This document shows positions 8,474-18,629 of a DNA stretch of 64,000 bases, one piece after another. The stretch spans positions 1 through 64,000 of the forward strand of contig LUYZ01000002.1 in assembly GCA_001603425.1 (NCBI GenBank), in the 5' to 3' direction. The stretch is from Bacteroidales bacterium Bact_08. Its GTDB lineage: Bacteria > Bacteroidota > Bacteroidia > Bacteroidales > UBA932. The position numbers and the translations under genes were made by a program. Under the pieces are notes generated by a model. That model was not told the DNA's origin. It searched no databases and saw only the letters and a program-made list of their open reading frames with translations. Every line of letters begins with the position of its first letter. The stretch's first letter is position 1.

Positions 8474-11400
8474 ATGATAGAGAAAATAGTAGAAAAAAGA
8501 GCATTGATTATTTCTGCTCTTATAATAACATTTTTGGGAGGAATTGTCTCTTTTGGATCATTAAGTAAATTAGAAGATCCAGAGATTCCAGTTAAGGCTG
8601 CAGTTGTAATGACTTCTTATCCAGGAGCTACAGCAGAGGAGGTGGATCTAGAAGTAACACAAGTTATAGAAAAGGCTCTTCAAAAGCTACAGCATATAGA
8701 TTATATTGAATCTAGATCAATTCCTGGAATGTCCATTGTAAACCTCCATCTAGAGGGGTATATGACTGTAGATCAGCTACCTCAAAAATGGGATCATCTT
8801 AGAAAAAAAATTGCAGATGCATCGTCATCTTTACCCAAGGGAGCTGCATATCCAATTATTAATGATGACTTTGGTGATGTATATGGTATTTTCATGGCAG
8901 TTAGTAGCGATGGTTACTCATATGATGAGCTAGAGCACTATACCGACTATATAAAAACCAGAATTCAGATGGTTGAGGGTGTAAAGAGGGTGGAGTTGGT
9001 TGGAAGAAAAACGGAGAGTGTTGAGATAATATTCTCTCCAGAGAAATTTGCATCATTAGGTATTAATCCTATGGCTATAGTTCAGTTAATAGGAGATCAA
9101 TCCTCAGTAGTTGATGCAGGCACTTCTGTTTATGGAACAGAGAGAGTTAGAGTAAATGTTGGAAATAAATTTCAGTCTTTAGATGAGATTGCCAATCTTA
9201 GCATTCCTGCTGGGAATGGTAAAAGTTTTAGATTGGCCGATATTGCAACTATAGAGAGAAGTTACCTCTCTCCTTCAAGGTCTGGTCTAAAATATAATGG
9301 AGCAGAGAGTATTGGACTGGCAGTCTCTATGGCTAAAGGAGATAACATAATTAAGTTAGGACAAAGAATAGAACAGGCTCTGGAAGAGATATATAAAGAA
9401 CTTCCAATTGGCATAGAGGTTAACACAATATATGATCAACCAAACTCAGTAAAGGATGCAATTACAGATTTTACCTGGAACTTGATAATGTCTGTAGGAA
9501 TAGTAATTTTAGTTGTCTTTATTGCTATTGGCTTAAAAGCTGGATTGTTGATATCTAGTAGCCTAGTATTTACTATTCTAGGTACATTTATCGTTATGAG
9601 TATGACCAATATGACATTAGATAAGGTGTCATTGGCTGCAATTGTGATTGCAATGGGTATGCTAGTAGATAACGCGATTGTAATAGCAGATGGTATTTTA
9701 TTTGATATTAAGAGAGGGGTTCAAAAGGACAAGGCTCTATTTGGAGCTGTCAAACAAAATTCATTACCTCTGATTGGTGCTACTCTAGTTGCAATATTAG
9801 CCTTTATGCCATTGGCATATAATACAACTGCTGCAGGAGAGTTCATGAAGCCACTATTTTTTGTACTATTTGTATCTCTTACCTTAAGTTGGTTCTATGC
9901 AGTTGTTCAGGTTCCATTTATGGCTAAATATATTTATAAGAGTAGCTTGAAGGAGGGTGATGAAGTTAAAGGAAGTAAGGCTATGTACAATAGCCCATTT
10001 TATAGATTCTACAGAGGCTTTATTAGTTATGCCCTGTTGCATAAGAAAATATTTACTATCTCTTCTGTATTAATATTGATTCTATCCTTCTTTGCATTCC
10101 CGTTAATTAATAAAGATTTTTTCCCTACTCAACAGTATGATCAATTTATGGTTGAGTATAAATTACCAGAGGGGAGTGATATAGATGCCGTATCAAGAGA
10201 TTTAGACTCATTAACAACCGAGTTACTCTCCTGGGGTGAGATTAAATCGATAACATCCTCTATTGCCGCATCTCCTGTAAGATATACTCTTTCTAGACCA
10301 ATGAATACTTATAATCCTTCATATGGTGAGTTAATTGTAGATCTACATAGTGCAGAGGATATGACAGATATTATGAATCGTATCTCTACAGAGATGACTC
10401 TTAAGTATCCAAATGCACAAATTAGATGTAGAGAGTACTCAGCTATTGGGGGTGATTATAAGGTTCAGGCGCTATTTAGTGGCCCAAATACAGATACTTT
10501 GGAGTCTTTGGCAAATAGAGCCTTGGATATATTAAAACAAGAGAGTGAGGCTCAGTTTGCAAATGTAGATTGGGGAAATCAGACAAAGGCATTAATTCCA
10601 GTCTACTCTCCATATAAAGCTCAAAGATTTAACTTATCACGAGCCTCAATGGCGCAAGCTGTAGCAATTTCTACTGACGGAATGATTGTTGGAGTTTATA
10701 ATCAAGAAGATAGAAAATTGCCGATTGTTCTCAAAACAGATGATGCCTCTTTCAAAGATTCAAAACAACTACTAATGATTCCTGTTTGGGGGCCTCAGTC
10801 ACAAAATTCCGTACCAATGGAGCAGATTGTGGATTCATTGAGAATAGATGGTGAGTATTATATAATTAAAAGATATAATGGACAGAGAGCAATAAAAGTT
10901 CAAGCTCAACCTATCCCTGGTGTTACTGCAGAGAAACTATTTTTGAAAGTAAGACCTCAAATAGAGTCAATCCCACTACCATTGGGTTACGCTTTGGAGT
11001 GGCATGGAGAGTATAAAGATAGCAATACTGCAAATAGCGCTCTTTTTGAAAATCTGCCATTGGCAATACTTCTTATGGTGCTAATTTTAGTTGGGCTGTT
11101 TAACAACTTTAGAATACCTATTATTATATTTTTAATTGTGCCGATGGCGTTTATAGGAATAATATTTGGCTTTTTGGTTACCAGAATGAATTTTGGATTT
11201 ATTGCAATTGTTGGAGGTTTGGGATTAATCGGTATGATGATTAAAAATGCAGTGGTACTGATTGAACAAATTAATATAGATATAAGAAGTGGTAAATTAC
11301 CTGTAATTGCAATAATACAAGCATCGGTTTCCAGAGTAAGACCAGTTGTTGTGGCATCTTTAACAACAATACTTGGGATGTTTCCATTAATAACAGATGA

Positions 11401-12838
11401 TATTTTTAAAGGTATGGCTATTGCTATTATGTTTGGACTATTAATTGGTACGGTGATAACATTGATTGTTATTCCTGTTTTATATGCTCTATTTTATGGA
11501 GTAGACACAAATAAATTAAAGTACGTTAGAGATGCTAGAAAGGGCAAGCCTTTAAATATAAAAGGAGTAGGAGTCCTTGTTGTCTTGTTTTCTCTATTCT
11601 CTAATAGTATATATGCTCAGGATACTCTTTCAATATCTTTAGATCAAAGTAAACGAGAGGCGTTGGAGTATAGTAAAATAATAAAAGAGTCAACATTGGA
11701 TTCAAAATATGCACAAGTTGCCGTAAAAGCAGCAAAAAGTGCCTATTATCCAAAAGTTGAGGGGTCAGGAACATTTTACTATTTGCCAGATTTTGATGGT
11801 ATAAGTTATGGTGGAAATCAGCTAATTGATGTAGATGGTCTACAGCTATATACAACTCAACTATCGGTTAGTCAAGCTATATACGCTGGAGGTCAAATTC
11901 GTAATAGTAATAAGATTGCGCAGCAAGCAAGTTTAATTGCACAAGAGGCGGTTAATTTAACCACAATAGAGGTTAAACATGCTGTAGAGAAAATATTTTG
12001 GAGTCTATATGCTCTTCAAGAACAAAAGAGTGTAATTGATAATTATATTGAGGCTCTTGATTCAATGGAGAGTTCTCTAAAGCTTCACTATGAATTGGGT
12101 CTTGTACCAAGAAGTGATTACTTGAAGGTCTCAGTAAAAAGAAATGAGGCGGTACTAAACAGAACAGAGATAAATAATATGATTGATATAGCATCTATGA
12201 ATTTGGCAATTATCACCGGGAGAGAGATAGATAGACCACTTAGGGCTGTTTGGAGGTCTAATCTTAATAGCGCACTCTCTTTCGGTGATATCTCTGCCGA
12301 TTTTACTAACCGTGGTGAACTTAAAATTTTGGATAAACAGTTAAATATTGCTGTTTTAAATAAAAAAGTTACTCAGGGTGAGTATTTACCTCAACTAGGT
12401 TTTAGTGCTGGATATAGTTATTATTACTCTCCAGATATTGTCACTGGAATGTGGTCTCCAACTATTGGATTTGCTCTTAAAATTCCAATATTTAATGGTT
12501 TTCAAAGACATCATAAATTAAATATGAGTAAAATAGAGATATCAAAGCAACAGTTGAAAATCGAACAGAAAAGAGACGAAATATCATTAGAGGTGGCAAA
12601 GGCTATTAGAGACCTAACTTTTGCACAAGAGAGAATAGAGGTTGCTAAAAATAGTTTAGAACAGGCAAGTGAGTCTTTATCAGAAGTGGTGATTAGTTAT
12701 GAGAATGGAATAAATACCATTACAGATCTTTTAAATGCTCAGGCCGATAATCGGCAAGCACAGGTGGCTCTATTAAAAGCTCAGACAGATCTTAAAGTTG
12801 CGTACTCTTTCTATTTAAAAGCAATAGGTAGTTTATAA
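8474..12838 (+). CDS. RND efflux permease fused to a TolC-like outer membrane efflux domain
   Basis: 1454-aa ORF. The N-terminal ~1020 aa are AcrB/HAE-like (SYPGATAEEVDLEV, two large TM blocks); after a second hydrophobic segment VGVLVVLFSLFSNSIYA|QDTLSISL comes a TolC-type region (LNAQADNRQAQVALLKAQTDLKVAYSFYLKAIG). Confidence 0.9.
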   Translation: MIEKIVEKRALIISALIITFLGGIVSFGSLSKLEDPEIPVKAAVVMTSYPGATAEEVDLEVTQVIEKALQKLQHIDYIESRSIPGMSIVNLHLEGYMTVDQLPQKWDHLRKKIADASSSLPKGAAYPIINDDFGDVYGIFMAVSSDGYSYDELEHYTDYIKTRIQMVEGVKRVELVGRKTESVEIIFSPEKFASLGINPMAIVQLIGDQSSVVDAGTSVYGTERVRVNVGNKFQSLDEIANLSIPAGNGKSFRLADIATIERSYLSPSRSGLKYNGAESIGLAVSMAKGDNIIKLGQRIEQALEEIYKELPIGIEVNTIYDQPNSVKDAITDFTWNLIMSVGIVILVVFIAIGLKAGLLISSSLVFTILGTFIVMSMTNMTLDKVSLAAIVIAMGMLVDNAIVIADGILFDIKRGVQKDKALFGAVKQNSLPLIGATLVAILAFMPLAYNTTAAGEFMKPLFFVLFVSLTLSWFYAVVQVPFMAKYIYKSSLKEGDEVKGSKAMYNSPFYRFYRGFISYALLHKKIFTISSVLILILSFFAFPLINKDFFPTQQYDQFMVEYKLPEGSDIDAVSRDLDSLTTELLSWGEIKSITSSIAASPVRYTLSRPMNTYNPSYGELIVDLHSAEDMTDIMNRISTEMTLKYPNAQIRCREYSAIGGDYKVQALFSGPNTDTLESLANRALDILKQESEAQFANVDWGNQTKALIPVYSPYKAQRFNLSRASMAQAVAISTDGMIVGVYNQEDRKLPIVLKTDDASFKDSKQLLMIPVWGPQSQNSVPMEQIVDSLRIDGEYYIIKRYNGQRAIKVQAQPIPGVTAEKLFLKVRPQIESIPLPLGYALEWHGEYKDSNTANSALFENLPLAILLMVLILVGLFNNFRIPIIIFLIVPMAFIGIIFGFLVTRMNFGFIAIVGGLGLIGMMIKNAVVLIEQINIDIRSGKLPVIAIIQASVSRVRPVVVASLTTILGMFPLITDDIFKGMAIAIMFGLLIGTVITLIVIPVLYALFYGVDTNKLKYVRDARKGKPLNIKGVGVLVVLFSLFSNSIYAQDTLSISLDQSKREALEYSKIIKESTLDSKYAQVAVKAAKSAYYPKVEGSGTFYYLPDFDGISYGGNQLIDVDGLQLYTTQLSVSQAIYAGGQIRNSNKIAQQASLIAQEAVNLTTIEVKHAVEKIFWSLYALQEQKSVIDNYIEALDSMESSLKLHYELGLVPRSDYLKVSVKRNEAVLNRTEINNMIDIASMNLAIITGREIDRPLRAVWRSNLNSALSFGDISADFTNRGELKILDKQLNIAVLNKKVTQGEYLPQLGFSAGYSYYYSPDIVTGMWSPTIGFALKIPIFNGFQRHHKLNMSKIEISKQQLKIEQKRDEISLEVAKAIRDLTFAQERIEVAKNSLEQASESLSEVVISYENGINTITDLLNAQADNRQAQVALLKAQTDLKVAYSFYLKAIGSL

Positions 12839-12863
12839 AAAAATATATAAATTCGCGACCTCT

Positions 12864-12967
12864 ATGGTTACGAATAACAGGCAGCATAAAAGAGTTACTT
12901 TTCGCTTCAGAAGGTGGAGCAGAAGGCCTTATGCTGCCTTTGTCTCTTTAAAGCATACTGTAACCAT
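12864..12967. repeat. Nested inverted repeats upstream of bioB
   Basis: Outer pair ATGGTTAC (12864-12871)/GTAACCAT (12960-12967) encloses inner pair AGGCAGCATAA (12879-12889)/TTATGCTGCCT (12929-12939). Confidence 0.8.
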
Positions 12968-13154
12968 CGGCACACTTCCAACAATTATTAGTGATAGAAT
13001 TGGAAGGAAGGCCAACAGAGATGCTATTATTATTGTAGTCCCATCTTTTATAAAATGTTGTACTGCACTTTTTGTTACATCGGACGATGATGACCCTAAT
13101 GGTATTTTACAGATTGTACTATTGGTGTTTTTATTATCGTTTTATGTAATTTAA
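12864..13154 (+). CDS. Small basic hypothetical protein at the head of the biotin operon
   Basis: 96-aa ORF MVTNNRQHKRVTFRFRRWSRRPYAAFVSLKHTVTIGTLP... ending 12 nt before bioB; N-terminal RFRRWSRRPYAAF pattern looks non-random, but it overlaps the inverted repeats. Confidence 0.5.
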   Translation: MVTNNRQHKRVTFRFRRWSRRPYAAFVSLKHTVTIGTLPTIISDRIGRKANRDAIIIVVPSFIKCCTALFVTSDDDDPNGILQIVLLVFLLSFYVI

Positions 13155-13165
13155 GTGTAATTTTA

Positions 13166-14125
13166 ATGTATAACAATATATTTAAAAAAGCTCTTGATGG
13201 GTTTGGAATATCTAATCAAGAGGCTTTATCTCTACTTATGTTAGAAGATAAAGAGTTGCTATATAGTGTAGCAGAACAGGTAACTCGTAAATTTTGCGGA
13301 AATAGGTTCGATTGCTGTTCAATAATTAATGCAAAGAGTGGAAATTGTAGCGAAGATTGTAAATGGTGTGCTCAATCTAGCTACTATTCTGTAGAAATTG
13401 AGAAATATGGACTTTTGCCCATAGACAAAATTTTAGAAGAGGCTCTATATAATCAAAATCAGGGTATAAAAAAGTTCTCTCTTGTATCTAGTGGCAGAAA
13501 ACCATCGTTAAGTCAGCTAAAAATAATATGTGATTATTTCAAAGAGTTAAAAAGCAAGACCGATTTAAAGCTATGTGCCTCTTTGGGTCTACTTAATAAA
13601 CAGGAGTTGCTAATGTTAAAAGATAGTGGAGTTGAGACCTATCATTGTAATTTGGAGACATCTCCTGGTTATTTTCAAATGCTATGTACAACACATACTA
13701 TTGAAGATAAAATAGAGACAATAAACTCAGCCGTTGAGATTGGAATGAGTGTTTGCTCTGGTGGAATTATTGGAATGGGTGAGAGCATGGAGCAGAGAAT
13801 TGAGTTGGCAGTAACTTTACGTGACTTAAATATCAAATCTATTCCAATTAACATTTTGGTACCTATTAAAGGTACTCCTCTTTATGATACTCAAAAGATA
13901 TCTGATGAAGACATCCTTACTACAATAGCCCTATTTAGACTAATTAACCCATATGCCTATTTAAGATTTAGTGGTGGTAGAGGGCGTTTACCTGCATCTG
14001 TGCAAGAGTTCGCTTTAAAGATTGGTATAAATGCCGCTATTGTTGGAGACCTTCTTACGACAATTGGTAGTAGTTTTGATCAAGATGTGGAGATGATAAA
14101 AATGGGAGGATATGTTATTAATTGA
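13166..14125 (+). CDS. bioB: Biotin synthase
   Basis: Radical-SAM motif [32 protein letters not shown]. Confidence 0.95.
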   Translation: MYNNIFKKALDGFGISNQEALSLLMLEDKELLYSVAEQVTRKFCGNRFDCCSIINAKSGNCSEDCKWCAQSSYYSVEIEKYGLLPIDKILEEALYNQNQGIKKFSLVSSGRKPSLSQLKIICDYFKELKSKTDLKLCASLGLLNKQELLMLKDSGVETYHCNLETSPGYFQMLCTTHTIEDKIETINSAVEIGMSVCSGGIIGMGESMEQRIELAVTLRDLNIKSIPINILVPIKGTPLYDTQKISDEDILTTIALFRLINPYAYLRFSGGRGRLPASVQEFALKIGINAAIVGDLLTTIGSSFDQDVEMIKMGGYVIN

Positions 14126-15359
14126 TAAAGAGCATATTTGGCACCCATATACATCAATAATAGACCCTCTTCCAGTTTATTTGGTGGAGTCTGCAAATGG
14201 GTGTAAAATTAGATTAGAGGATGGAAGGGAGCTTGTGGACGGAATGTCCTCTTGGTGGGCAGCTGTTCATGGATATAATCATCCAGTATTAAATGATGCA
14301 GCGCAGAGACAGTTGACAAAAATGAGCCATGTAATGTTTGGCGGTATAACTCATAATCCTGCTATATCTTTAACAGAGCAGCTATTGAAAATATTGCCAA
14401 AGAGTTTGGATAAGATATTCTATTGTGACTCAGGATCTGTATCTGTGGAGGTGGCAATGAAGATGGCTATTCAGTATTGCAAAGCAAAAGCCTTTCTAGG
14501 TTGTGAACAATTTAAGGATAAAAGTTTATTTGCTACAATAAGAGGTGGTTATCATGGAGATACATGGAATGCAATGTCGGTTTGTGACCCAGTTAATGGG
14601 ATGCACTCCCTTTTTGGTGAGTCATTAAAACCACAACTATTTTGCGATTTAAATAGAATTGAAGAGTTGTTTGTGAATATGTCTCACAAAATAGCAGCAT
14701 TTATTGTAGAGCCTGTCGTTCAGGGCGCTGGTGGGATGACTTTTTATGATCCATCTCATTTAGTTAAGTTGAGAGAGCTTTGTAATAGATATGATGTACT
14801 ACTTATTTTGGATGAGATTGCCACAGGTTTTGGGCGTACTGGTGAGATGTTTGCCAGTGAGCATGCAGGTGTTGTTTCCGATATTTTGTGTATTGGAAAG
14901 GCTCTTACAGGTGGATATATGTCATTGGCTGCTACAGTAACAAATAGCAATGTTGCTAATACTATTTGTAGTGGAGAGGCTCCTCTTTTTATGCATGGTC
15001 CAACTTTTATGGCCAATCCATTGGCGTGCGCTGTTGCATCGGCATCTGTAAAACTGCTATTGGAGAGCAATTGGAGGGAGAGGGTTGTATTTATTGAGCA
15101 ATTTTTAAAAAGAGAGTTGATGGTATGTGCCAGCTTAGATTGCGTAGAGGATGTTAGAGTTTTTGGGGCAATTGGAGTTGTTGAGCTTAAGAGGGCTGTG
15201 GATATGAAAAAAATACAGGCAGCTTTTGTAGAGCGAGGTGTGTGGCTTAGGCCATTTGGAAAGCTTGTATATCTTATGCCTCCATTTATTATAAGTGAGC
15301 AGGAGCTCTCTATGTTGACAGATTCTATATATGATGTTTTAAATAAATCCCTCTTTTAG
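14112..15359 (+). CDS. bioA: Adenosylmethionine-8-amino-7-oxononanoate aminotransferase
   Basis: HIWHPYTS N-terminus, [46 protein letters not shown]. Confidence 0.95.
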   Translation: MLLIDKEHIWHPYTSIIDPLPVYLVESANGCKIRLEDGRELVDGMSSWWAAVHGYNHPVLNDAAQRQLTKMSHVMFGGITHNPAISLTEQLLKILPKSLDKIFYCDSGSVSVEVAMKMAIQYCKAKAFLGCEQFKDKSLFATIRGGYHGDTWNAMSVCDPVNGMHSLFGESLKPQLFCDLNRIEELFVNMSHKIAAFIVEPVVQGAGGMTFYDPSHLVKLRELCNRYDVLLILDEIATGFGRTGEMFASEHAGVVSDILCIGKALTGGYMSLAATVTNSNVANTICSGEAPLFMHGPTFMANPLACAVASASVKLLLESNWRERVVFIEQFLKRELMVCASLDCVEDVRVFGAIGVVELKRAVDMKKIQAAFVERGVWLRPFGKLVYLMPPFIISEQELSMLTDSIYDVLNKSLF

Positions 15360-15364
15360 AATCT

Positions 15365-16498
15365 ATGAATAGTAATAATGAGAGTTATTATAGAGAGCTC
15401 ATAGATGGACTCTCTATAAGTGGTAATCGAAGATATCTTAAAGATAGTGAATGTCTTGAAGGTTTAATAAATTTATCTGGTAATGATTATCTTGGCATAG
15501 CATCTGAAAGTTCTATTCAAGTTAAGTTTATGGAGTGGTTAAAAGAGAGGGAGTTTCCATCTTTAATGGGCTCTTGCTCTTCTAGGTTATTGTGCGCGAA
15601 CTCCAATTATTATTCTCTTTTGGAGAAGAGATTGTCGGATTTATCTCAAAAAGAGGCAGCACTTTTGTTTAATAGTGGTTATCATGTCAATACAGGTGTT
15701 TTGCCAGCTCTGGTATGTAGAGAGTCAATAATCATTGCAGATAAGTTGGTACATGCGAGTTTAATTGACGGCATAAAATTGAGCGGAGCTGAGTTTGAAA
15801 GGTTTCGGCACAATGATATAGATCATCTTAAAAAGATTCTAAGTAGGAGAGCCAACTCTTTTAAAAAAGTCTTTGTGGTGGTTGAGTCTCTATATAGTAT
15901 GGATGGAGATTTTGCAGATATTGAAGCAATTATTCAGTTAAAAGAGCAGTACAATAATATTATTTTATATGTAGATGAGGCTCATAGTGTTGGTGTTTAT
16001 GGCCATACTTTAATGGGGTATTGTTCTTATAACAATCTATTGGATAGTGTAGATATACTAGTGGGTACTTTTGGTAAGGCCTTTGGTTCGTATGGTGCTT
16101 TTGTTTTGTGTAGTCAAACAATAAAGGATGTTTTGATAAATAGATGTCGCTCTTTAATATACTCAACTATTATTCCTCCAATTACAGCGATGTTTAACCT
16201 TTTTTTGTTAGATAATTTAGAGATAATGAGATCTCGGCAGACTCTTCTTCAAACTAAGGTAGGTTATTTTAAACATTTAGGAGCCTGTTCTCATATTGTT
16301 CCTATTGTGGTTGGTAGTAGCCAAAATGCAATAGTTGCATCTCAGACAATGATTAATCATGGGTTCTATCTGTTACCAATAAGACCCCCAACGGTTGCGG
16401 AGGGATCTTGCCGATTAAGGTTGTCATTGAGTTCATCTCTTTCAGATGAGAGTTTGTTTAAATTGGTAAAAATAATTGAAAGATTTTATGAAAATTAA
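15365..16498 (+). CDS. bioF: 8-amino-7-oxononanoate synthase
   Basis: NLSGNDYLGIA, LFNSGYHVNTGVLPAL, DEAHSVGVYG, GTFGKAFGSYGAFV. Confidence 0.92.
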   Translation: MNSNNESYYRELIDGLSISGNRRYLKDSECLEGLINLSGNDYLGIASESSIQVKFMEWLKEREFPSLMGSCSSRLLCANSNYYSLLEKRLSDLSQKEAALLFNSGYHVNTGVLPALVCRESIIIADKLVHASLIDGIKLSGAEFERFRHNDIDHLKKILSRRANSFKKVFVVVESLYSMDGDFADIEAIIQLKEQYNNIILYVDEAHSVGVYGHTLMGYCSYNNLLDSVDILVGTFGKAFGSYGAFVLCSQTIKDVLINRCRSLIYSTIIPPITAMFNLFLLDNLEIMRSRQTLLQTKVGYFKHLGACSHIVPIVVGSSQNAIVASQTMINHGFYLLPIRPPTVAEGSCRLRLSLSSSLSDESLFKLVKIIERFYEN

Positions 16499-17180
16499 TA
16501 TAATAGATCGGTCTGGCGATGGCGTCATTATCTTTTTTTTAGGTTGGGGATTTGATGATAAGATCTTCTATAATGCTACTATATTAGATAGATTTAATCT
16601 GTTTTGTAGTGGTGTTATTGAAGATTTTTGTGAAAGAGATTACGATATAGCAATTTTGTATGATTATAGAGATTTAGAGTGGCAAGATATTCAGAGAGAT
16701 CTGGATAGTAAATACTCAAAAAAGATTGTTTTTGCATGGTCTATGGGAGTGTGGGCCTGTGAAAATATAGAGATTAAAGGTGTTAAAGAGTTCTACGCAA
16801 TAAATGGAACAAGCTCTGTAGCCGACAATAGTTATGGAATCCCTATTTCTATATATGACTCCACTATGGAGAGTCTTTCCAGTGTAACATTGTCAAAATT
16901 TGTTAGAAGAGTATGTGATAATAACACACTATTCAATCTTGTGAAAAGCATTGGTTATAGACAGGATATAGAGGCTCTGAAAGAAGAGTTATTGTATATA
17001 AAGCAGAGATCAATAGAGGCTCCAAAACATCCAAAATTATGGAGAAGTGCATATGTTTCCGAAGATGATAAGATATTTCCATTTGCTAATATGGAAAAAT
17101 TTTGGAGTTCAAGAGGAGTAAAATTTGTTATTGTAGAATGGTCTCATTTTCCATTTTTTAATAAACAGGAGAGCTTATGA
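16488..17180 (+). CDS. bioG: Pimeloyl-ACP methyl ester esterase, BioG type (DUF452)
   Basis: FFLGWGFDDKIF and FAWSMGVWACEN (Ser nucleophile elbow), between bioF and bioC. Start MKINIIDRSG overlaps the end of bioF. Confidence 0.85.
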   Translation: MKINIIDRSGDGVIIFFLGWGFDDKIFYNATILDRFNLFCSGVIEDFCERDYDIAILYDYRDLEWQDIQRDLDSKYSKKIVFAWSMGVWACENIEIKGVKEFYAINGTSSVADNSYGIPISIYDSTMESLSSVTLSKFVRRVCDNNTLFNLVKSIGYRQDIEALKEELLYIKQRSIEAPKHPKLWRSAYVSEDDKIFPFANMEKFWSSRGVKFVIVEWSHFPFFNKQESL

Positions 17181-17941
17181 TTGATACTATAAGAGTTAAA
17201 GAGAGTTTCTCTAAATCGGCGGATAGTTACCATTGTAACTCATATGTTCAAAAGCAGATATGTTGTAAATTGATGGAAATGCTGTTGGTTAATGTAGATG
17301 AGGAGTTGAACAGAGTTTTGGAAATAGGGTGCGGATCTGGTAATTTAACAAAGCTTATATTACAGCGATATCCAAATTGTGGTGGAGTAATCAATGATTT
17401 GTGCGATAGGTGGAAGAGTAGAATAGCTCCTTTAGTATATGAAAGGAATTTTTCTTTGATATGGGGAGATGCTGAGGCTATCTCTTTTGATGGAGAATAC
17501 GACCTTATTGCCTCATCTTCTGCTATTCAGTGGTTTAATAAGCCAGATCTTTTTTTGGCAAATTGTTATAATAAATTAAGGAGTGAGGGATATATGCTCA
17601 TTAGTACTTTTGGCCCAGACAATTTAAAGGAGATAAGGGAGTTAACAGGTGTTGGTTTAGAATACTATTCATTAGATAAGTTGTGTTCATCTATTCCCAA
17701 AGATGCTATTTTATTAGAGTCCAATCAAACAGAAATTGTTCTTGAATTTGATTCTCCATTAGATGTTTTAAAGCATTTAAAACAGACTGGAGTCAATTGT
17801 GTAAGTAGTGAAATATGGACAAAGCAGAGGCTACAGAAATTTGTAGAGGGCTATAGATCTTTTTCTACAAAATGTGATAGAAATAAGGTCAAATATAATT
17901 TGACCTATAATCCAGTTTATTTTTTGATTAAAAAATCATAA
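17177..17941 (+). CDS. bioC: Malonyl-ACP O-methyltransferase
   Basis: FSKSADSYHCNSYVQKQ, VLEIGCGSGNLTKL, SSSAIQWFNKPD; overlaps bioG by 4 nt. Confidence 0.9.
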   Translation: MIDTIRVKESFSKSADSYHCNSYVQKQICCKLMEMLLVNVDEELNRVLEIGCGSGNLTKLILQRYPNCGGVINDLCDRWKSRIAPLVYERNFSLIWGDAEAISFDGEYDLIASSSAIQWFNKPDLFLANCYNKLRSEGYMLISTFGPDNLKEIRELTGVGLEYYSLDKLCSSIPKDAILLESNQTEIVLEFDSPLDVLKHLKQTGVNCVSSEIWTKQRLQKFVEGYRSFSTKCDRNKVKYNLTYNPVYFLIKKS

Positions 17942-17963
17942 TTAAAATTTTATAGAGTAATAT

Positions 17964-18629
17964 ATGAAAACAGATAGATTTATTAATGAAAATAGAAATA
18001 AAATCTATTTTATATCTGGAATAGATACAAATATTGGCAAGAGTTATGCTACTGGTTTTATTGCTAAAGATCTATTATCTAGAGGTTACAATGTAATTAC
18101 ACAAAAGTTAATACAAACAGGTTGTTGTGGGATTGCAGAGGATATAATTTTACATAGAGAGATTATGGGTTGTGATTTACACAATGTGGATAGAGAGTTA
18201 ATTACCTCTCCATTTGTTTTATCCCACCCAGCCTCTCCTCATTTATCGGCCAAACTAGATGGAGTGGAAGTTGATATATCCAAGATTGATGGGTGTACAG
18301 ATAGATTGAGCTCAATGTATGATATTGTACTTATTGAGGGTGCTGGTGGTATTATGGTACCTATTTTAGAAGATTATCTAATTATAGATTATATAAAAGA
18401 GAGGGGTTTGGATGTTATACTGGTAACATCTTCTAGATTGGGTAGTATTAATCATACTCTTTTAACAATAGAGGCTTGTATCAGCAGAGATATAAAAATA
18501 TCTGCTATTATCTACAATAGATTTGACTCTAAAGATGAGATAATAGCAGATGATACGTATAGTTATTTAGAGCGCTATCTAAAGAGAAAAAATATTGATT
18601 CTCCTCTAATAGATTGGCCTAAAAATTAA
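17964..18629 (+). CDS. bioD: Dethiobiotin synthetase
   Basis: FISGIDTNIGKSYATG P-loop, VLIEGAGGIMVPI; last bio gene. Confidence 0.92.
   Translation: MKTDRFINENRNKIYFISGIDTNIGKSYATGFIAKDLLSRGYNVITQKLIQTGCCGIAEDIILHREIMGCDLHNVDRELITSPFVLSHPASPHLSAKLDGVEVDISKIDGCTDRLSSMYDIVLIEGAGGIMVPILEDYLIIDYIKERGLDVILVTSSRLGSINHTLLTIEACISRDIKISAIIYNRFDSKDEIIADDTYSYLERYLKRKNIDSPLIDWPKN

Noticed and set aside
12970-13150. Minus-strand membrane-like frame (…GTTIIIASLLAFLPILSLIIVGSVPMVTVCFKETKAA*)
   Set aside because: Hydrophobic and open, but has no suitable start codon upstream and runs antisense to the bioB leader ORF; probably fortuitous.
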